Shown here piece by piece: positions 46,527-59,329 of a DNA stretch of 64,000 nucleotides. How positions within the stretch are numbered: the stretch's first letter is position 1; the number at the start of each line of letters is the position of its first letter. The position numbers were made by a program, and so were the translations under genes. The notes beneath the pieces were generated by a model, which ran no database searches, was not told where the DNA came from, and worked only from the letters and a program-made list of their open reading frames with translations. The stretch covers positions 2,507,013 through 2,571,012 of the forward strand of contig NW_006763134.1 in assembly GCF_000264905.1 (NCBI RefSeq), given 5' to 3'. The DNA comes from Stereum hirsutum FP-91666 SS1 (lineage: Eukaryota; Basidiomycota; Agaricomycetes; Russulales; Stereaceae).

Positions 46527-48480
46527 TCATTGCGCTTTCGCTAATTCATAAAGGTAAGTCCCTTGAAGCTTTGTCTGCAAGAGCGATGACCAAAGTTCAA
46601 TGTCGGGAAGCAAAATATGACAACATTGACGCTCACTCCTTCTATAAAGTTTGACTTGTTGATCTTCTCGTCGGTAGAGCTAAAAATGGGAAGATGGGTA
46701 CATATAGAATCAGGAAAGTATGCTAGTGTAGGGCACGTACTGAGCACCGTCATCCCCGCGGCCTATGGGAAGTAGTAAGATGTTAACACCGACGGCTTTT
46801 GCGATGGTCAGTACGACACCAATCGACCCGCCCTCCCTGGTATAATCAGGTGGCATTTTATAGATGCGCTAGAGGACGAGAAGATTGAGGTTAAGCACCG
46901 ACCGGAAAGACAAGCGTAGTGAAATACAAGTACCTGAGTCGCCCGGTCAGCCGCCTGATAGTTCCAATGGTTTTGGTTATCCTCCCAGGCTTCACCGGCC
47001 TCACCAATCATACTAATTTCCATAGTGTTCTTGCTGCAAAGGTCCTCAAACTTCTGGTTGACATATTCGCGTACTTTTCGATCTACATCTGTCGGAGTCT
47101 GGGGAGGAACGATCCTGAGTCCTAACACGTCAGATCACTGTTCGAAAGAGAAAGGTATATGAACATACCTCAGGCTAAACTTTCCAGTGACCGAGCGAGG
47201 AATGACCGTCTTTGAACTATCGTCAGAAGAGCCACCTTGAACTCCATGGATTGACAGACATGGCTCCCGCATTCGTCCCATTAGCAGGGTCACCTTGTCG
47301 TCGCTCAGACCAATGTCGACACCGCCAACTGCGTCCTTCAGATCGTCCACGGAATAGTCTAGCTTTTCGTACAGCTTCCTGGTAAAAATCAGTATCAATC
47401 CGAGATGCAACTGGCGCGGGTAACAGTGAACAGGACGATGGGTCACCTTTCTTCATCGTCAGGGGGGTCTACCTGCAGTCCTGGAATCTTGATCTTGCCA
47501 TTCGTATTGACGAGTTGGCTCATGACCGCGAACAGATCGGTCATTGGCTCGTAGACCATGCCGCCAAATTCACCGGAGTGAAGGTCCTTCTCTGGTCCGC
47601 TGACGGTGATGCCATAGTAGACGATGCCTCTGAGGCCGTAAGTCAACGCCGGCGTCCTGTTGTTGAGCCAGTAGTTGTCCGACTTCCAGGCACGAGTGTG
47701 CAATTTAATGGACGGGCAGGGACACAATAAGAAGATGGAGTACAGATGCCAGAGCATGACGTTACTTACGATGCATACACAGTCGACGTGGTCGAACCAT
47801 CCATTATCGCCCTTCTTGACCTCTGAAGTGATAAAATCTCCCAGGCCCTGACTTCCGCTCTCCTCCATGCCCTCGAAGCAGAAGCGGAGATTCACTGGGA
47901 GAGGTCTTCCAAGGGTGTGGAAGGCTTCAAGGACGTTCACCCAACAAAGTACAGGACCTTTATCATCGGTGCTGCCTCTGCCGTAGAGCATATCGTCGAC
48001 TTCCGTCAGCTGGAATGGTTCGCAGTGCCATCCATCGGAGCGTGCAGCCTGAACGTGATAGCATGAGCACATCGCGTGTATGGATTGGAGAGCAAAACTT
48101 ACTGGCTGCACGTCGTAATGTCCGTAGACCAGGACGGTTTTCTTGCTCGGATCAGTCCCTATACGTCCAACAATAACCGGAGGGAGTTGCAGCTCGTCGC
48201 GGTCGACATGTGGACCGAGTGAGACCAGGTCTGTTTCGACTCCGAGGGATGCAAGCTCCTTATTGAGGAAGTGAGCCATATCGACGACTTTGCCTCGGCC
48301 CTCAAGAGTGTTGTCTCCAGAGACGCTTTCGAACTTCAATTCAGTACGCATATCAAGGGGCTCTGATAACAACACAGACCTTTCAATCTCTACGGCACTC
48401 CGTAGGCGGTCTATGAAATGTGTGACATTGTCTTTGTTGTCGACGAAGTCGACGAAGGCCTTCCAGTCTGCCTCTGCCAT
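46527..48480 (-). CDS. DUG1: Cys-Gly metallodipeptidase (M20A family)
   Basis: Eight exons in transcript order: 48103-48480, 47770-48048, 47447-47682, 47169-47378, 46934-47114, 46741-46868, 46637-46679, 46527-46574; 500 residues, near the usual DUG1/CNDP length. The metal and catalytic motifs are in place: VYGHYDVQP (His121, Asp123), LYGRGSTDDKGP (bridging Asp), CFEGMEESGSQGL (catalytic Glu and its metal-binding neighbour) and GPEKDLHSGEFGG. The C-terminus reads GRGDDGAHSTDEKINKSNFI, then TKLQGTYLYELAKAQ. The enzyme splits Cys-Gly in cytosolic glutathione breakdown. The last two exons are very short and were found only by extending the family sequence. Confidence 0.95.
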
Positions 48481-49717
48481 TGTGTGCTGTGGGTCTACGA
48501 AATGGAGGTAAAGTGTGAGATAAGAAGTAGTGCGGGAACGACCTGTCGAAGAGGCGGTAAGTTAGCTTTTATACACAGACGAAGATTGAATGGTCCGCGT
48601 ACCGATACAATTTCGGGCCGGCTTGAAAGTGAGGACCAGGAAAAAAAGATAGGGTGGCCAGTCACCGTCAACTATGACGCAGCATGGTCATACCTCCACG
48701 CTCACATACATCTCGCGGCACACACCTGCCTAACATTCCATTCTAGTCAACGTTGTGTTGTTGTTCGGTTTATACGTCGACTTGAGTGTCCGGCTGAGAT
48801 ACGGTAGACAGTATGGAAGCAAACTCAGTTCCAGGTGCCGTTAAGGTCATCTCCTCGTGATGAGCGTACCTCGGGTTTCATCGACCTTGACCCCAAGCCT
48901 TTAGACAAAGAGAGCGTTCTATGGCGGAATGGAGTCAGGATGACCTCACCACAGTGCATCGAGGCGAAATTAAACGTACCAGGAGCCGTTCAACCTGGAG
49001 GTAGAACTTTGACATGCAGCCTTCGTGTGATTCTGGTGTCTAAATGCTGGCGATATACAATGTTTTCCGTATCTCTTTCAACGGCTTCGTGGAAAGAATG
49101 AGGTAGATATCCTGACAGCCAGGAGACAGTTCCGGTTGGAATGATTTCGGTATTGACAATAATCCTGCTGAAATTGGTTCAGAGACTACCCATGCCAGTG
49201 ATATTTTGCTCCACCAGCAGACCCATGTCGTATACATCGCCGAATTAAAAGACAGTGTGGACGGTAGTGAGAATAACCAGACTTTCGTCAGCGCAGAAAG
49301 CGTTCAAACTTCCGTGTACAGTGCACGTCGGCTCACATCCCACATCCATACTGGTAGAATGGCAGGCGATGTTGTTGACATCGATTCGCTTCTTGCATAT
49401 GGACGAATACCAAGCTACGACTTCCGAGAATTGAGCGAATAAAGGCACCACTCGTTTTCTCATCGTGCGCGAAAAGCAGTCTTGAGATCCGCTCTTGAGA
49501 GTTTCATGCAAGCTGTTTGACGTTGCCGAAGGTCACGAACGAGGACTGCCGGTTGGTCTGGAGTCTTGGATTGCACACGTCATAATCATTGTATTCTTCA
49601 CGCTGTTCGATTCCTGGCACTACGTATCATTCATCAGTATTCATCATCGTGATAATCGGGTCGAGGCAGATAGACCCGTACCATTGCATTACTATGGTGA
49701 CGTCCACTCCACAACCT
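48481..49717. other. Intergenic, nothing recognised
   Basis: It contains the DUG1 promoter and the 3' flank of the next peptidase gene. Open frames here (for example 48835-49101 +) show no motif. Confidence 0.45.
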
Positions 49718-50700
49718 TCATGCCTTCAGGAAATCCCCCAACACCGTCAAATACCTCTCCTTCTCCTCCCAAAATACCATATGGCTGCTCTCCGCAAACC
49801 TGACCCACTTCACTTTCGCAAGCCCTTCGAAAAACGGAGCCATAACCAAGTCTTGCGCTTCGTCCTCGGCTCCGTTAATGAGAAGCGTTGGGTAGTTGAT
49901 ATGATGGATTTTGTCCACGACGGACCACGTCTTCAATGAGCCAGTGATGTTGAACTCCGAAGGTCCGGCCCTATCGCGTCACGAAATCGTCAGTAAGCTA
50001 AGCGTCCATTCGAGGGTGTAAACATGTGAGACGAGGGATGAAGGACTCACATTGTCTTATAAACCGTGCTATCCTCCTCCATGGCCCCGAACGCAGCCAC
50101 CAGGTCCGCAGGCCACGGATCCGTCCTACAAACATGCACCTTATAGAACTCCATCACCCCATCTTGATACTCCTTGGCATCAGTCGTGCCCTCCTCCTCA
50201 TGCTTCTTCAACATCTTCACAAAATCCTCTGGAAACCACGCCAGCAACCTCTCTATCCCCACATCCCAAAGCTGCATCGACGCGGGCGCACTGACCAGCA
50301 CGAGGCGCTTGAGCCCTTTGGGACGCCTCGTGGCGACGTAATCCGCCGCTAGCATTCCGCCCCAGGAATGGCCAAGTAGCATAAAGTTCTCTGCGATGCC
50401 GAAGTGTGCGAGAACGTTGTCGAGTTCGTCCATGAACAGTTCGACGGTCCAGAACGAGGAAGGTTTGTGTGGAAGATGTGTAGCTTTACCGACCCCGACC
50501 TGGTCGTAGAAGATGGCGGGGATGCCGTGTGATGCCCAGAGGGAGCCGTGCGGGGACATGTACGAGTGGGGAATACCGGGGCCGCCGTGTAGGACAACGA
50601 GAGGAGTTCGGGACGAGGAGAGGTCTCCGATAACTTTGTAGTAGGTTTGGAATGTCTCAGAACCGTACGCAAAGTCGATGAGACCTGTTTTCTCGGACAT
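49718..50700 (-). CDS. Proline iminopeptidase / L-amino acid amidase-like hydrolase (S33), copy A
   Basis: Two exons, 50051-50700 and 49718-49970; 300 residues. Alpha/beta-hydrolase motifs: LVVLHGGPGIPHSYM (oxyanion hole), FYDQVGVGKATHLP, nucleophile elbow LLGHSWGGMLA, acid in INGAEDEAQD and His in AESSHMVF. The start MSEKTG matches the paralogue's start; the frame stays open upstream to 51135, so a longer N-terminus cannot be excluded. The intron lies at the same codon (TM|) and phase as in the divergent paralogue at 51763. Such enzymes release N-terminal Pro or hydrolyse amino-acid amides; the exact substrate is unknown. Confidence 0.92.
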
Positions 50701-51762
50701 GGTCGGTTGTCGTGTTAGCGATGATGGAAGGCAAAGAGGGGCAAAGGACGGTGTGAAGCCGGTGAGGGACCTGCTTTTAAACGAGGAACACATGGTCAGA
50801 TGCGATGTCAATATGTTATTTGAGGTTGATGGGGTGATTAATGGGTCAAGAGGAGCACCGTCTAACCCGAGCGACGCATTTAGTGCAATGGAGGTTACGG
50901 ATAAGCATCGATCACGAGTTCGATAGATCGATAGAGCTGCAATCCTTTGAGACAACCCAGAATTGCCGCAAGGCATCCATCGCGCAAAGGCCAAAGGACC
51001 GCTAACCCGCCGGAAACTCCGTACGCACAAACGTCTCCCGATACCCTTGAATCCCCCAGAACAATAAACATCTCCACTCGGCCTGTCTATCCCCTGATAC
51101 CACCACTTACCGTCTTGCTCCATCCAACTCGCCAACTTTGTCAGGAGCCAACTCGCCTAGACTCTGAGCACGGTTATCTCGAGCCTCCCAGCGCTAGCAC
51201 ACAGATCCAGAATCGCGAAAGGCCGCATGGGCGCATCACCAAGGACGGCCTCGGGAAGTCGCCGTTGGCTAAGGATCAGGTTTGAGGAAGGTTGGTCCAG
51301 AGAGGGCTGAAGGAGGACACGCTGGGGCTGCAAGTGAGGCACATTTCAATGGATTGGTGACTGCAGAATTCGATAGGAGCAGATAATGAAATTGTATGCT
51401 CGGTCAGGAAGCAAGAGTAGGCTCGTCGAGGAGGGCATTCAGCACGGACGTCCCATGAAGTCTACAAATATCGGACAGGGATGGTCAGTGACGCAGCCTG
51501 GGAAGTAATTCATCAAACTCACACCCAATTGTACCAGCGAGTGAAAGCGTGTCAAAAAGAGACGACCTGTGAGACAATCAGCGACTGGGCGATCTAAATA
51601 CGCGAATAGTACGCACCAACGGCTGCACTTGACCCTTCTCGCCGCGCGCATTCATGTTAAAGAGCTGAACGACCTCGATTCTGCGGCTTATTCAAAACCT
51701 TCCCCCAAAGCACTCCCTACATCAACCCTCGGTCTACGCTTTCGTTTCGAGCAGCATTGGCC
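50701..51762. other. Shared upstream region of two divergent S33 genes
   Basis: The minus-strand frame of copy A remains open to 51135 but shows no hydrolase sequence there, so it was not annotated as coding. No other feature was recognised. It probably holds both promoters. Confidence 0.5.
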
Positions 51763-52762
51763 ATGTCCCTTCCCTCCCTTCCCTCGGAAGACTCAACAGG
51801 CTTCATCCCCTTCACCCACGACGCCGAGACGCACCAGACCTGGTACCGTCTCGTCGGCACTCTCTCCCGCACCACCCGTCCACTCGTCGTACTGCACGGC
51901 GGCCCTGGCGTCCCTTGTCAATACATGTTCCCCCTCTCCGCAGTCTGGAAAAAGCACCGTATTCCCGTCATCTTCTACGACCAGCTCGGCTGCGGGAAAT
52001 CAACGCACCTACCCGACAAACCTGCTTCGTTCTGGAACGTCGACCTCTTCATGGACGAGCTTGAGAACTTGATCTCTTACTTCGGGATCGCTGACGATTT
52101 TGCGCTATTGGGACATTCGTGGGGCGGTATGTTAGCCTCAAATTGGGCTGCGGCGAGGACGGAGGCGGCGGTTGGGTTGAAGAAGCTGGTGCTTTCGAGT
52201 AGTCCGGCATCGATGGATTTGTGGATGGAGTGTGTGAACGATTTGTTGAAAGAGTTTCCGGAAGAGGTGAGGGAGGTGGCTGTGAGATACGAGAGGGAAG
52301 GTAATTTGGAGAGTAAGGAGTATGAGAAGGCGATGGAGGTGTTCAATAACAGGCATGTCTGTACGCTGCAGCCGTGGCCGGAGGACTTGGTGGAGTCGCT
52401 GCGGGATATGGAGGCTGATATGGCAGTCACCGACGCTATGTAAGTAGGATATGTCGATCATTTGTCCTAAGTTCAAATATCGACTGATACATACCAATCT
52501 ATTCAGGGTCGGGAGAATGACGTTCGTGTGTACCGCCACGTTGAAGGATTGGTCCGTTGTCGACATCGTACACAACATCCAGTGCCCGACCCTCGTTACT
52601 CACGGCGCTCAGGACGAGGCGGGATATGCAGCCATTCGACCGTTCTTGGACAACATCCCGAATGTGCAACGAGCGGTATTTGAGAAAAGCAGTCACGTGC
52701 CGATGTTCGAGGAGCGAGAGGTGTACCTCGAGGTAATAGGAAGCTTTCTGAGAGCGCAGTGA
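51763..52762 (+). CDS. Proline iminopeptidase / L-amino acid amidase-like hydrolase (S33), copy B
   Basis: Exons 51763-52439 and 52507-52762; 310 residues. It is clearly paralogous to the divergent neighbour: LVVLHGGPGVPCQYM, FYDQLGCGKSTHLPDKP, LLGHSWGGMLASNW, acid in THGAQDEAGY and His in EKSSHVPM. Ser-Asp-His are all present. The single intron is conserved in place and phase with copy A. The ATG at 51763 (MSLPSLP) was chosen; the codon two earlier is TTG. The divergent arrangement suggests an inverted duplication. Confidence 0.92.
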
Positions 52763-53583
52763 ACTCTCGTGGCGGGGAAAATGAGTTGTGATACGGGGCG
52801 ATAGAGACGTGGAAATTGTCACTGGTGTTACCAGATTTATAGGAACCAGTCCGTATAAAATATATTGATGTATTTTGGACCTATTACAAGTACATCTATG
52901 CTATCGTTCTGAAGACGTTCGTCAGTCGATCTGGACGGCAGAAGATTGAGGCTACGCACATCATGCAACCCCATATTCTGTACCTCTTGGACCCTCTTCT
53001 CGTCTCTCCCTCCGGCCACGTATCACGCTGCACCGTGTTTGAAGCAGGCCCTGGTCTGCGGCGTAGTCTACCCAGGTTGGAATGTCAAGAGATCCAGAAG
53101 CATTATTAAACATCCACATAATCCCCCACTGGTGCGTACGCATATGAGGAAGATCAACCACAATTCAACGTTGTGCAGAGGAAAAGGAATGATGACCCCG
53201 ACATCGAGGACGCTGGATTCGTGGGAGGATTACTCGGGGTTTGCCGTCAGCACTCCACCTGCGCCACTGAGTACTTGAGTGGCGAAGTTCTCTTCTGAAT
53301 GTCAGCAACGACGGTCACAACCTATTTTTCTCCGTTATAATCGTTATCACAACAACAGATGCTCACCAACGTGCTTAACCCAGTTTCTCTCAATGGTCAT
53401 CACACTTGAGCGTGCTCTCTGCGTTAGCTCACAATCTTCGGCATCGCGAATCGCGATCAGCTGTGATATCAGTCGGGTTTCTCGATGTTCAAGGCGATGA
53501 ACCTCCAATCGTATATCAGCCAAGGTCAGGGACCCAATATCGCACGCCCGTAAGACAACTCACCTCTTTTCCTCCTATTTACC
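52763..53583. other. Intergenic, nothing recognised
   Basis: It lies between two plus-strand genes. No motif or repeat was recognised. Confidence 0.45.
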
Positions 53584-54922
53584 ATGTCTAAAACGTCTGA
53601 ATCCTGGCTCGAAGGACCCTCAAGCACCTCATTCTACACCCGTCTTTACACTCCTACATCCGTCAGCGACGGATCTCCACGAGCTGTCATCGTTTTTATC
53701 CACGGGTACGATGAACATATTTGTCGGTATGAAAACTTTCACCGTGCGTGGGCCAGCCGTGGATTTTCTGTCTTCACATTCGATTTGCGGGGGTTCGGGA
53801 GGACGGCGCTGGACGAAACGCATCGGTCGCCCGGGAGTGTATACGGAAAGATGGGGACAGTATTGGGAGATGTGGAGTGGGCGGTGAGATATGTTAGCGA
53901 GGCATTCGGGAAGGAGGTTCCGGTGTATTTGATGGGTCATTCGATGGTATGTCTTCTACGAAACCTGGACATAAACCACCAAGACTGACGTAGATCCGAA
54001 AGGGAGGAGGGATTGTACTCGACTTCATCGCAAATCAGACGAATGCTCGTGACCCTAGGTCCATCGCACTCCTCTCTGGAGTTATCGCATCCAGCCCATG
54101 GATTCGACTCACTCGACCCCCACCGTCGTTGGCCGTATGGGGGATCAGCCTGATCAGCAAGGTCTTTCCAGATATACACTTTTCGACGCCCGTCAGACCA
54201 GAGGTGCGTTGAATCTTCTGTTGAATGACCGAAGTGATTCCATCCCTACTTACAGTCAGCGTCATTGATCGATGATAGGCCATCAGCCACGATCTGTCTA
54301 TCGGAGAGGCACTAGTGACGGATCCATGGGTTAGGGAGTATGGCACGTATCAAAGTGTCTCCGATAGGTTCACTGCAGTGCGTTTTGATCTCCTTCTTTC
54401 AAACGATTGTGCCCTCGTTTGATTATGTTTCACTGGCTAGGGAATTCGACTTGCTACCGAAGATTACAAACACTGGCCGAAGGATCTTCCTGTCCGTGCT
54501 CTTTTTCCTTCTTCTACTTTCTTCACTCATTCATCTTGTCCGCCCTGCAGCTCTTGATGCTTCACGGGACGGCCGACGATGTAAGCTGGCATATCTATCT
54601 TTACGCCTCATCATAACCTGATTTAACTGTCCATTGCGGACTTGTAGCTGAACTTATGCCCCGCGAGCGAGGACTTCTTCAAGAAAGTCGATGCGTTGGA
54701 TAAACGTCTCATTCTCTATCCCGTTCGTCGCTCAGTTCACTTTCGCCATTTCTCCTGCTTGTCTCGTTTTATTAGAACTCGTGAACTTACTTCCGTATGT
54801 ACTGACAGGATGCCTATCACGATCTCATGACCGAGCCGGATATCAAGGAGAAATATCTCGAGGACTGCATATCCTGGGTCGAAAGTCATTTGTCCTCAAT
54901 AGAGGCCATGATGGAAACATGA
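53584..54922 (+). CDS. Monoglyceride lipase-like alpha/beta hydrolase, 310 residues
   Basis: Seven exons: 53584-53946, 54003-54203, 54279-54377, 54441-54491, 54551-54580, 54648-54722, 54809-54922; phases agree. Motifs: VFIHGYDEHICRY (oxyanion), TFDLRGFGRT, nucleophile elbow LMGHSMGGGIV (split by the first intron), acid in LMLHGTADD, and His in AYHDLMTEPD near the C-terminus. Length and layout match fungal monoglyceride lipases (Yju3 type), which release fatty acids from monoacylglycerols at lipid droplets or membranes. The fifth exon is only 30 nt and codes for the segment carrying the catalytic Asp. The donors of exons 3 and 4 were set by frame. Confidence 0.92.
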
Positions 54923-55172
54923 CCTGGGAGGATATCAGGGCAGGAAGCCAGAGATAGTGTAAGGGGTGATGCGAGTGTGAATATCGCAGCCCTGGAATTT
55001 TCTCCCTGAATTGCTTTCAGTCAAATAACGTGTCCACCTATGGCATAGGATACATTTCAATCCCGTTCACACTACTCAGAGGCACTGGTGCGTCGAAGAA
55101 ACATCTCGTTATCATCAATATGGGTATCATTTGGAGACCTTGTCTCGACCATGTAGACCGTAGTGTGCAATC

Positions 55173-56287
55173 TCAGCGCCTCCAAAACGCCAAACGGATG
55201 CCTTTACTGTCCGCAGACGGACCCTCTTTCGCGCGGCGGCGTCGACCGATGCAGATCGTGAAACTTTCGATGAGGAGCATGATGAGGGAGGTGAATGTGA
55301 GCCAAAAACCTGTGGATGGTCGAGGATTCAAGTTAGCGTTATTAGCTTTGTGTGGACTGCGGTGTGTATATCACACAGAATAGACGTCAAGCATGTGAAG
55401 GAGCGACATAAGTACCTGGTGCGGTGACAGTCTTTGTTCCCGTGACCACGCTCATGACATGTTTGGCGTTTACATATAATGCAATGTCGACAACGAAGGC
55501 AAGAAGTGTTATGAGGACCGCGAGAAGAGAGACGATAGAAGAGGTGAGTTCTATGGCGAGGTTGGTCGAGAGGGATAGGATGAAGGCGATCCCAATGACC
55601 GCGGTGGCTACATGATCCGTAGGTGAAAAACAATATTAGTGTATTCTGACAAAAATGCGAGTATGAGTGGAGACGGAACGAAGACACCACGTACCGACAG
55701 GATGAATGGCAAGACCCCTGGTCCAGGAAGAACTGATGGTGGCGACATCGACCTCCGGATTCGCGGGAACGTCGCCTGCCTTGAAGTAAGGAAGTCGCAC
55801 AGTGTATCCATGCCCTGGAGAAGTTTCACATCAAGAAATGTTACACAAGCGTTGAATAAGGAATGATCTGGCGACGCGAGCTGGCGTGCCTTGGTCTCTG
55901 CAGGTCTTGTTGGTGTTAGTACCATCGGTGTCATAACCGCAGTATGCCCTGGGTTTTTGGAATGGCAAGTTCAATTAAGATTCTACAGCGAGAAAAGAGA
56001 GCATACCAGATGCCAAGCTGTACAAGCGATAGTCAAAATAGATGGTTATTCCCTTTCAGTCGCTGCAAGATATTTCAAGAAGCCAAAAGACGTACCCTCA
56101 CTTGACCAAGAACAATCACGCCTTTTGTCGGAATATTTCCATCTTCAAAGAAGCTGGTGTCAAAGTCCGTCCTAGCAATGTCCAATGCGGGGAGGGTGGG
56201 TAAAGATATCGAAACGAGCAGAGATAGAACGAATGCTACGAAGAGACAGATGACCCCTGGAGCCAGCAAGACAGCGCGAGATGGCAT
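55173..56287 (-). CDS. SUR7/PalI-family membrane protein, copy A
   Basis: Six exons in transcript order: 56096-56287, 56007-56017, 55890-55948, 55695-55814, 55416-55607, 55173-55309; 236 residues. A first membrane helix (PGVICLFVAFVLSLLVSISL) follows MPSRAVLLA. The extracellular loop has LGIWAYCGYDTDG and HGYTVRLP; then SSSWTRGLAIHPV, a second helix (TAVIGIAFILSLSTNLAIEL), a third, and a fourth (FWLTFTSLIMLLIESFTICI) ending in GRRRR. This four-helix plan with the G-I-W...C...C loop is that of SUR7/PalI proteins at the plasma membrane (eisosome or pH sensing). Exon 2 has 11 nt. The third intron begins GC (55889), where copy B has GT. Confidence 0.87.
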
Positions 56288-56939
56288 GGTGAAGATGGGC
56301 TAAGTTTTCTACTGTGAAGTTCGTCGGATGAATTAGTATGACACGATCGTGCATTAGGTAGTCAGGTAACCCAAGCAGAGGATAGAAGGGCGAAGCTCGC
56401 GAGTACACTTGAGGAGAACTCCATCGAGTTTATATGGACGAGAACTGACCCCGGGAAGCATGCGCAGGATCGCAAGCAAGTCAAGTACGGGTATATGCGA
56501 GTCATACAGTCCGAGGAAATACTGGCTAAACTGTGACACGTAATCATCAGGATACCCACACGGGTCAAATTCACCATGTGTACTATGTTTTGATCGACAA
56601 CAATGATATAGAGAGAGAATCCTCGATTTCAGTACAGTAGAGACAACGCAGCCGACATAGTTATACTGATCCCAAGTCCAGACCAGAGAGACTGAGCACA
56701 GTTACATGAAGTCGTCCTTCACCGGAGGCTCGTACTACGTCCTTGGATTAACTGTGGCCAGCCGCTGACCGGTGCTGTTCGACGGATTCCAGATAAAGAG
56801 GCTCTGCTACAGCTTGTGGGCAGCTGCAGGTCAAAGGGACAGGCACGGTAAAAACAAAAGGACCTCACCGCCCCCACCGTGTAGCGGAAGTATTCGTAAC
56901 GTTCAACGACTTCGAATGCACCGACTTCTCCGCCGTATG

Positions 56940-57260
56940 CCCATCAGGAGCGCCTCATGAACCTACATTAGGCATATACGCTTGCCTAAAGCACTTCCAC
57001 CTCAGTTCATCTCGCTGCTGAGTGGTGGTCCAGGCGAGAAAGCGATTAGAACCATCGGACCCGGGCGGGAACCTGATACCAGATGCACAGGGCATGGCAA
57101 ACTCTCGGTGAAAAAATGGTCCACGGGATGTACATGAGCGCCATACATGGAGCAATACGCTAAACCATTCTCGACCGTATCACAATTTTCCCATGGAAAT
57201 TGAATGTTACTGTTATACTCTACATAAAATTGGGGAAACATTGACAAGACTCCTCAGATA
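56940..57260 (-). pseudogene. Decayed unknown gene, copy A of the duplicated block
   Basis: Fragments such as FPWENCD, AHVHPVDHFF, FHREFAMPCASGIRFPPG and RDELRWKCFRQAYMPN align with copy B near 59330-59640, but only after frame changes. No family was recognised. Neither copy keeps one open frame across the match, so both look like remnants. Confidence 0.35.
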
Positions 57261-57566
57261 CAGACTGTATGGTACATAATCCTCGTAAATAACACTGCTT
57301 TTTCTGGACACATAGGTTTGGGGATCATTCATCGCATGGGTTCGGTCAATGAATACGTTCATTTGTGACATGGCATTCTTGTATCTCATTCACTAGGTAC
57401 AAGAGCATCCGCTACCAAAAATTCTAATCGCACTCGAAATCGACCCTCCTTGTGTTCATGAGTAGCAGTGTGCTTAGAAGTCTGATCGAGTGCGCTCATC
57501 ATAAGAGTGAGTAACCTTTCGCAATGTCCTCTGGTCGGTTATGATAACACCGTGAAGGCTCCGGAA

Positions 57567-58694
57567 TCAGCGCTTCCAGAAAGCCAAACGGATGCCTTTG
57601 TTGTCCGCAAACGGATCCTCGTTAGCGAGGTGGCGTCGCCGACCGATGCAGACCGTGAAACTTGCGATGATGAGCATAACGAGGGAGACGAACGTGAGCC
57701 AGAAGCCTGTACGCAAAGGTTTGCGTGAGTATCCACATGTAGTGCACAGTACTGGACAGGGTCAATGATTCTATCGCGCATGCTGTTTGCGATAGACAGC
57801 GAAGAGGAACGTACCGGGGGCAGTCACGGTCTTTGACTGGTCTATCGCGTGCATCTCGTGTTTGGTGTGTGCATACAACGCGATATCGATGATGAATGCA
57901 AGAAGCGTAAGAAATGCGGCGAGCAAAGACACGATGGATGAGGCCAGTTCGATGGCGAGGTTGGAAGAGAGCGAGAGGATGAAGGCGATGCCAATCACCG
58001 CAGTTGCTATACGATCAGTCAGTACGAAAGGAAGGTTATCGTTACATTCAGTCAGTACGACGGACATGTGAATGGGTGAAATTTGGAGTACCACCTACCA
58101 ACAGGATGAACGGCGAGACCTCTGGTCCAAGAAGACCCGATAGTTACGATACCGATCACTGGGTTTGAGCCAGAGTCGTCTGCCCCAATGAATGGGAGAT
58201 TGACAGTGTATCCATGTCCTAGAAGAACAGCATGAGATATATGTACACGCTGCCAGTGCTAGGGAGGTGGTATTAACGAAAAAACCGCGGCGCTGAATAG
58301 CTTACCTTGGTGTATACAGGTCTTGTCCCCATTATCCGCGCTATAGCCACAATATGCCCTGTTCGCGTACGTTGGTCAGTTTCATCGCCAATTCTGTGTA
58401 GAGTGGAGGAAATGAACCGCACCAAATACCGAGCTATATTTACAATAATCAGTAAACTCCTTCAATAACCACCAATCTTCGCCACCATAGAGTGAGAACA
58501 CATACCCTCAGTTCGCCGAGGAGATGTACACCGTTTATATCACCTCCATTTTCCAAGAAGTCGGTATCATAGTGCGTTCTCGTAATGTCCAACGCGGGAA
58601 GGGTAGGCAAGGAGATAGACACGAGTAGAGATAGAACGAAGGCTATGAAGAGGCAGATAACGCCTGGGGCAAGAAAAACGGCGCGAGATGGCAT
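57567..58694 (-). CDS. SUR7/PalI-family membrane protein, copy B
   Basis: Exons in transcript order: 58506-58694, 58423-58433, 58306-58358, 58099-58218, 57815-58006, 57567-57706; 234 residues. It is colinear with copy A, with the same six-exon structure, phases and 11-nt second exon. First helix PGVICLFIAFVLSLLVSISL; loop LGIWAYCGYSADNG and QGHGYTVNLPF; SSWTRGLAVHPV before helix two; last helix FWLTFVSLVMLIIASFTVCI followed by GRRRH. The third intron here begins with an ordinary GT. Divergence from copy A is moderate and spread out, and both frames are intact, so both copies appear to be under selection. Confidence 0.87.
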
Positions 58695-59329
58695 GTTTGT
58701 GTGGATTCTTCAAGCGTTATATGCACCGTGCGACCTGGTATGACAGCAGAGGAGGAGAAGATGGTCAGAGAGCCCCAGCAGACGGAAGAGGTAGGAAGTG
58801 AGCTCGCGAGTGCACTTCAACAGAAATCCATCGAGTTTATATGTAAGAGCGCTAATCCTGGGAAGATAGCAGGATCGCGTTCAAGTCAAGTATAGAGTAG
58901 GCACATACGAGTCATACTTGGGAAAAATGGATCAGTTGTGGCCCACGATCATCATGATACCCACACGGGCCATACTCACCGCGTGCATATCATGATATGT
59001 GCAGTGGACGAGAACAAGGAGAGAGGATTCTTCGGCTCGGTTGAGTTGACTTGAGTCAACACAGGATTCATATGTCGAGTCCGTAGCGTAGAGGTTACGA
59101 GTGGCAATGTGAAGTCAATCAACAATTGGGGGGACTCGCACGTCTGGGTCAAACGTGTTAGAGCGCTGGAAGAAATCATTCAACAGATCGCAGATAAAGA
59201 GGCTCTGCACCACGTTCAGGTTAGTAGGAAGAAGGATCAGCATCGGAAAAAAAAACCAAGGGCCTCGCCACGTCCCATTACAGATAGCGTTATTCCGCCG
59301 TAAATGACTTCGAACGTGCCGACTTGTCC

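Larger units (their letters stand above)
55173..57260 (-). repeat. Segmental tandem duplication, copy A
   Basis: The SUR7-like gene plus about 970 bp upstream match the block at 57567-59650. Shared non-coding landmarks are CTCGCGAGT...CATCGAGTTTATATG near 56396-56433, AGATAAAGAGGCTCTGC at about 56792, and a decayed coding stretch near 56950-57250 (minus strand). Confidence 0.75.

Noticed and set aside
50701..51135. Long in-frame N-terminal extension of S33 copy A
   Set aside because: The extension has no hydrolase similarity, and the paralogue starts at the equivalent of MSEKTG.
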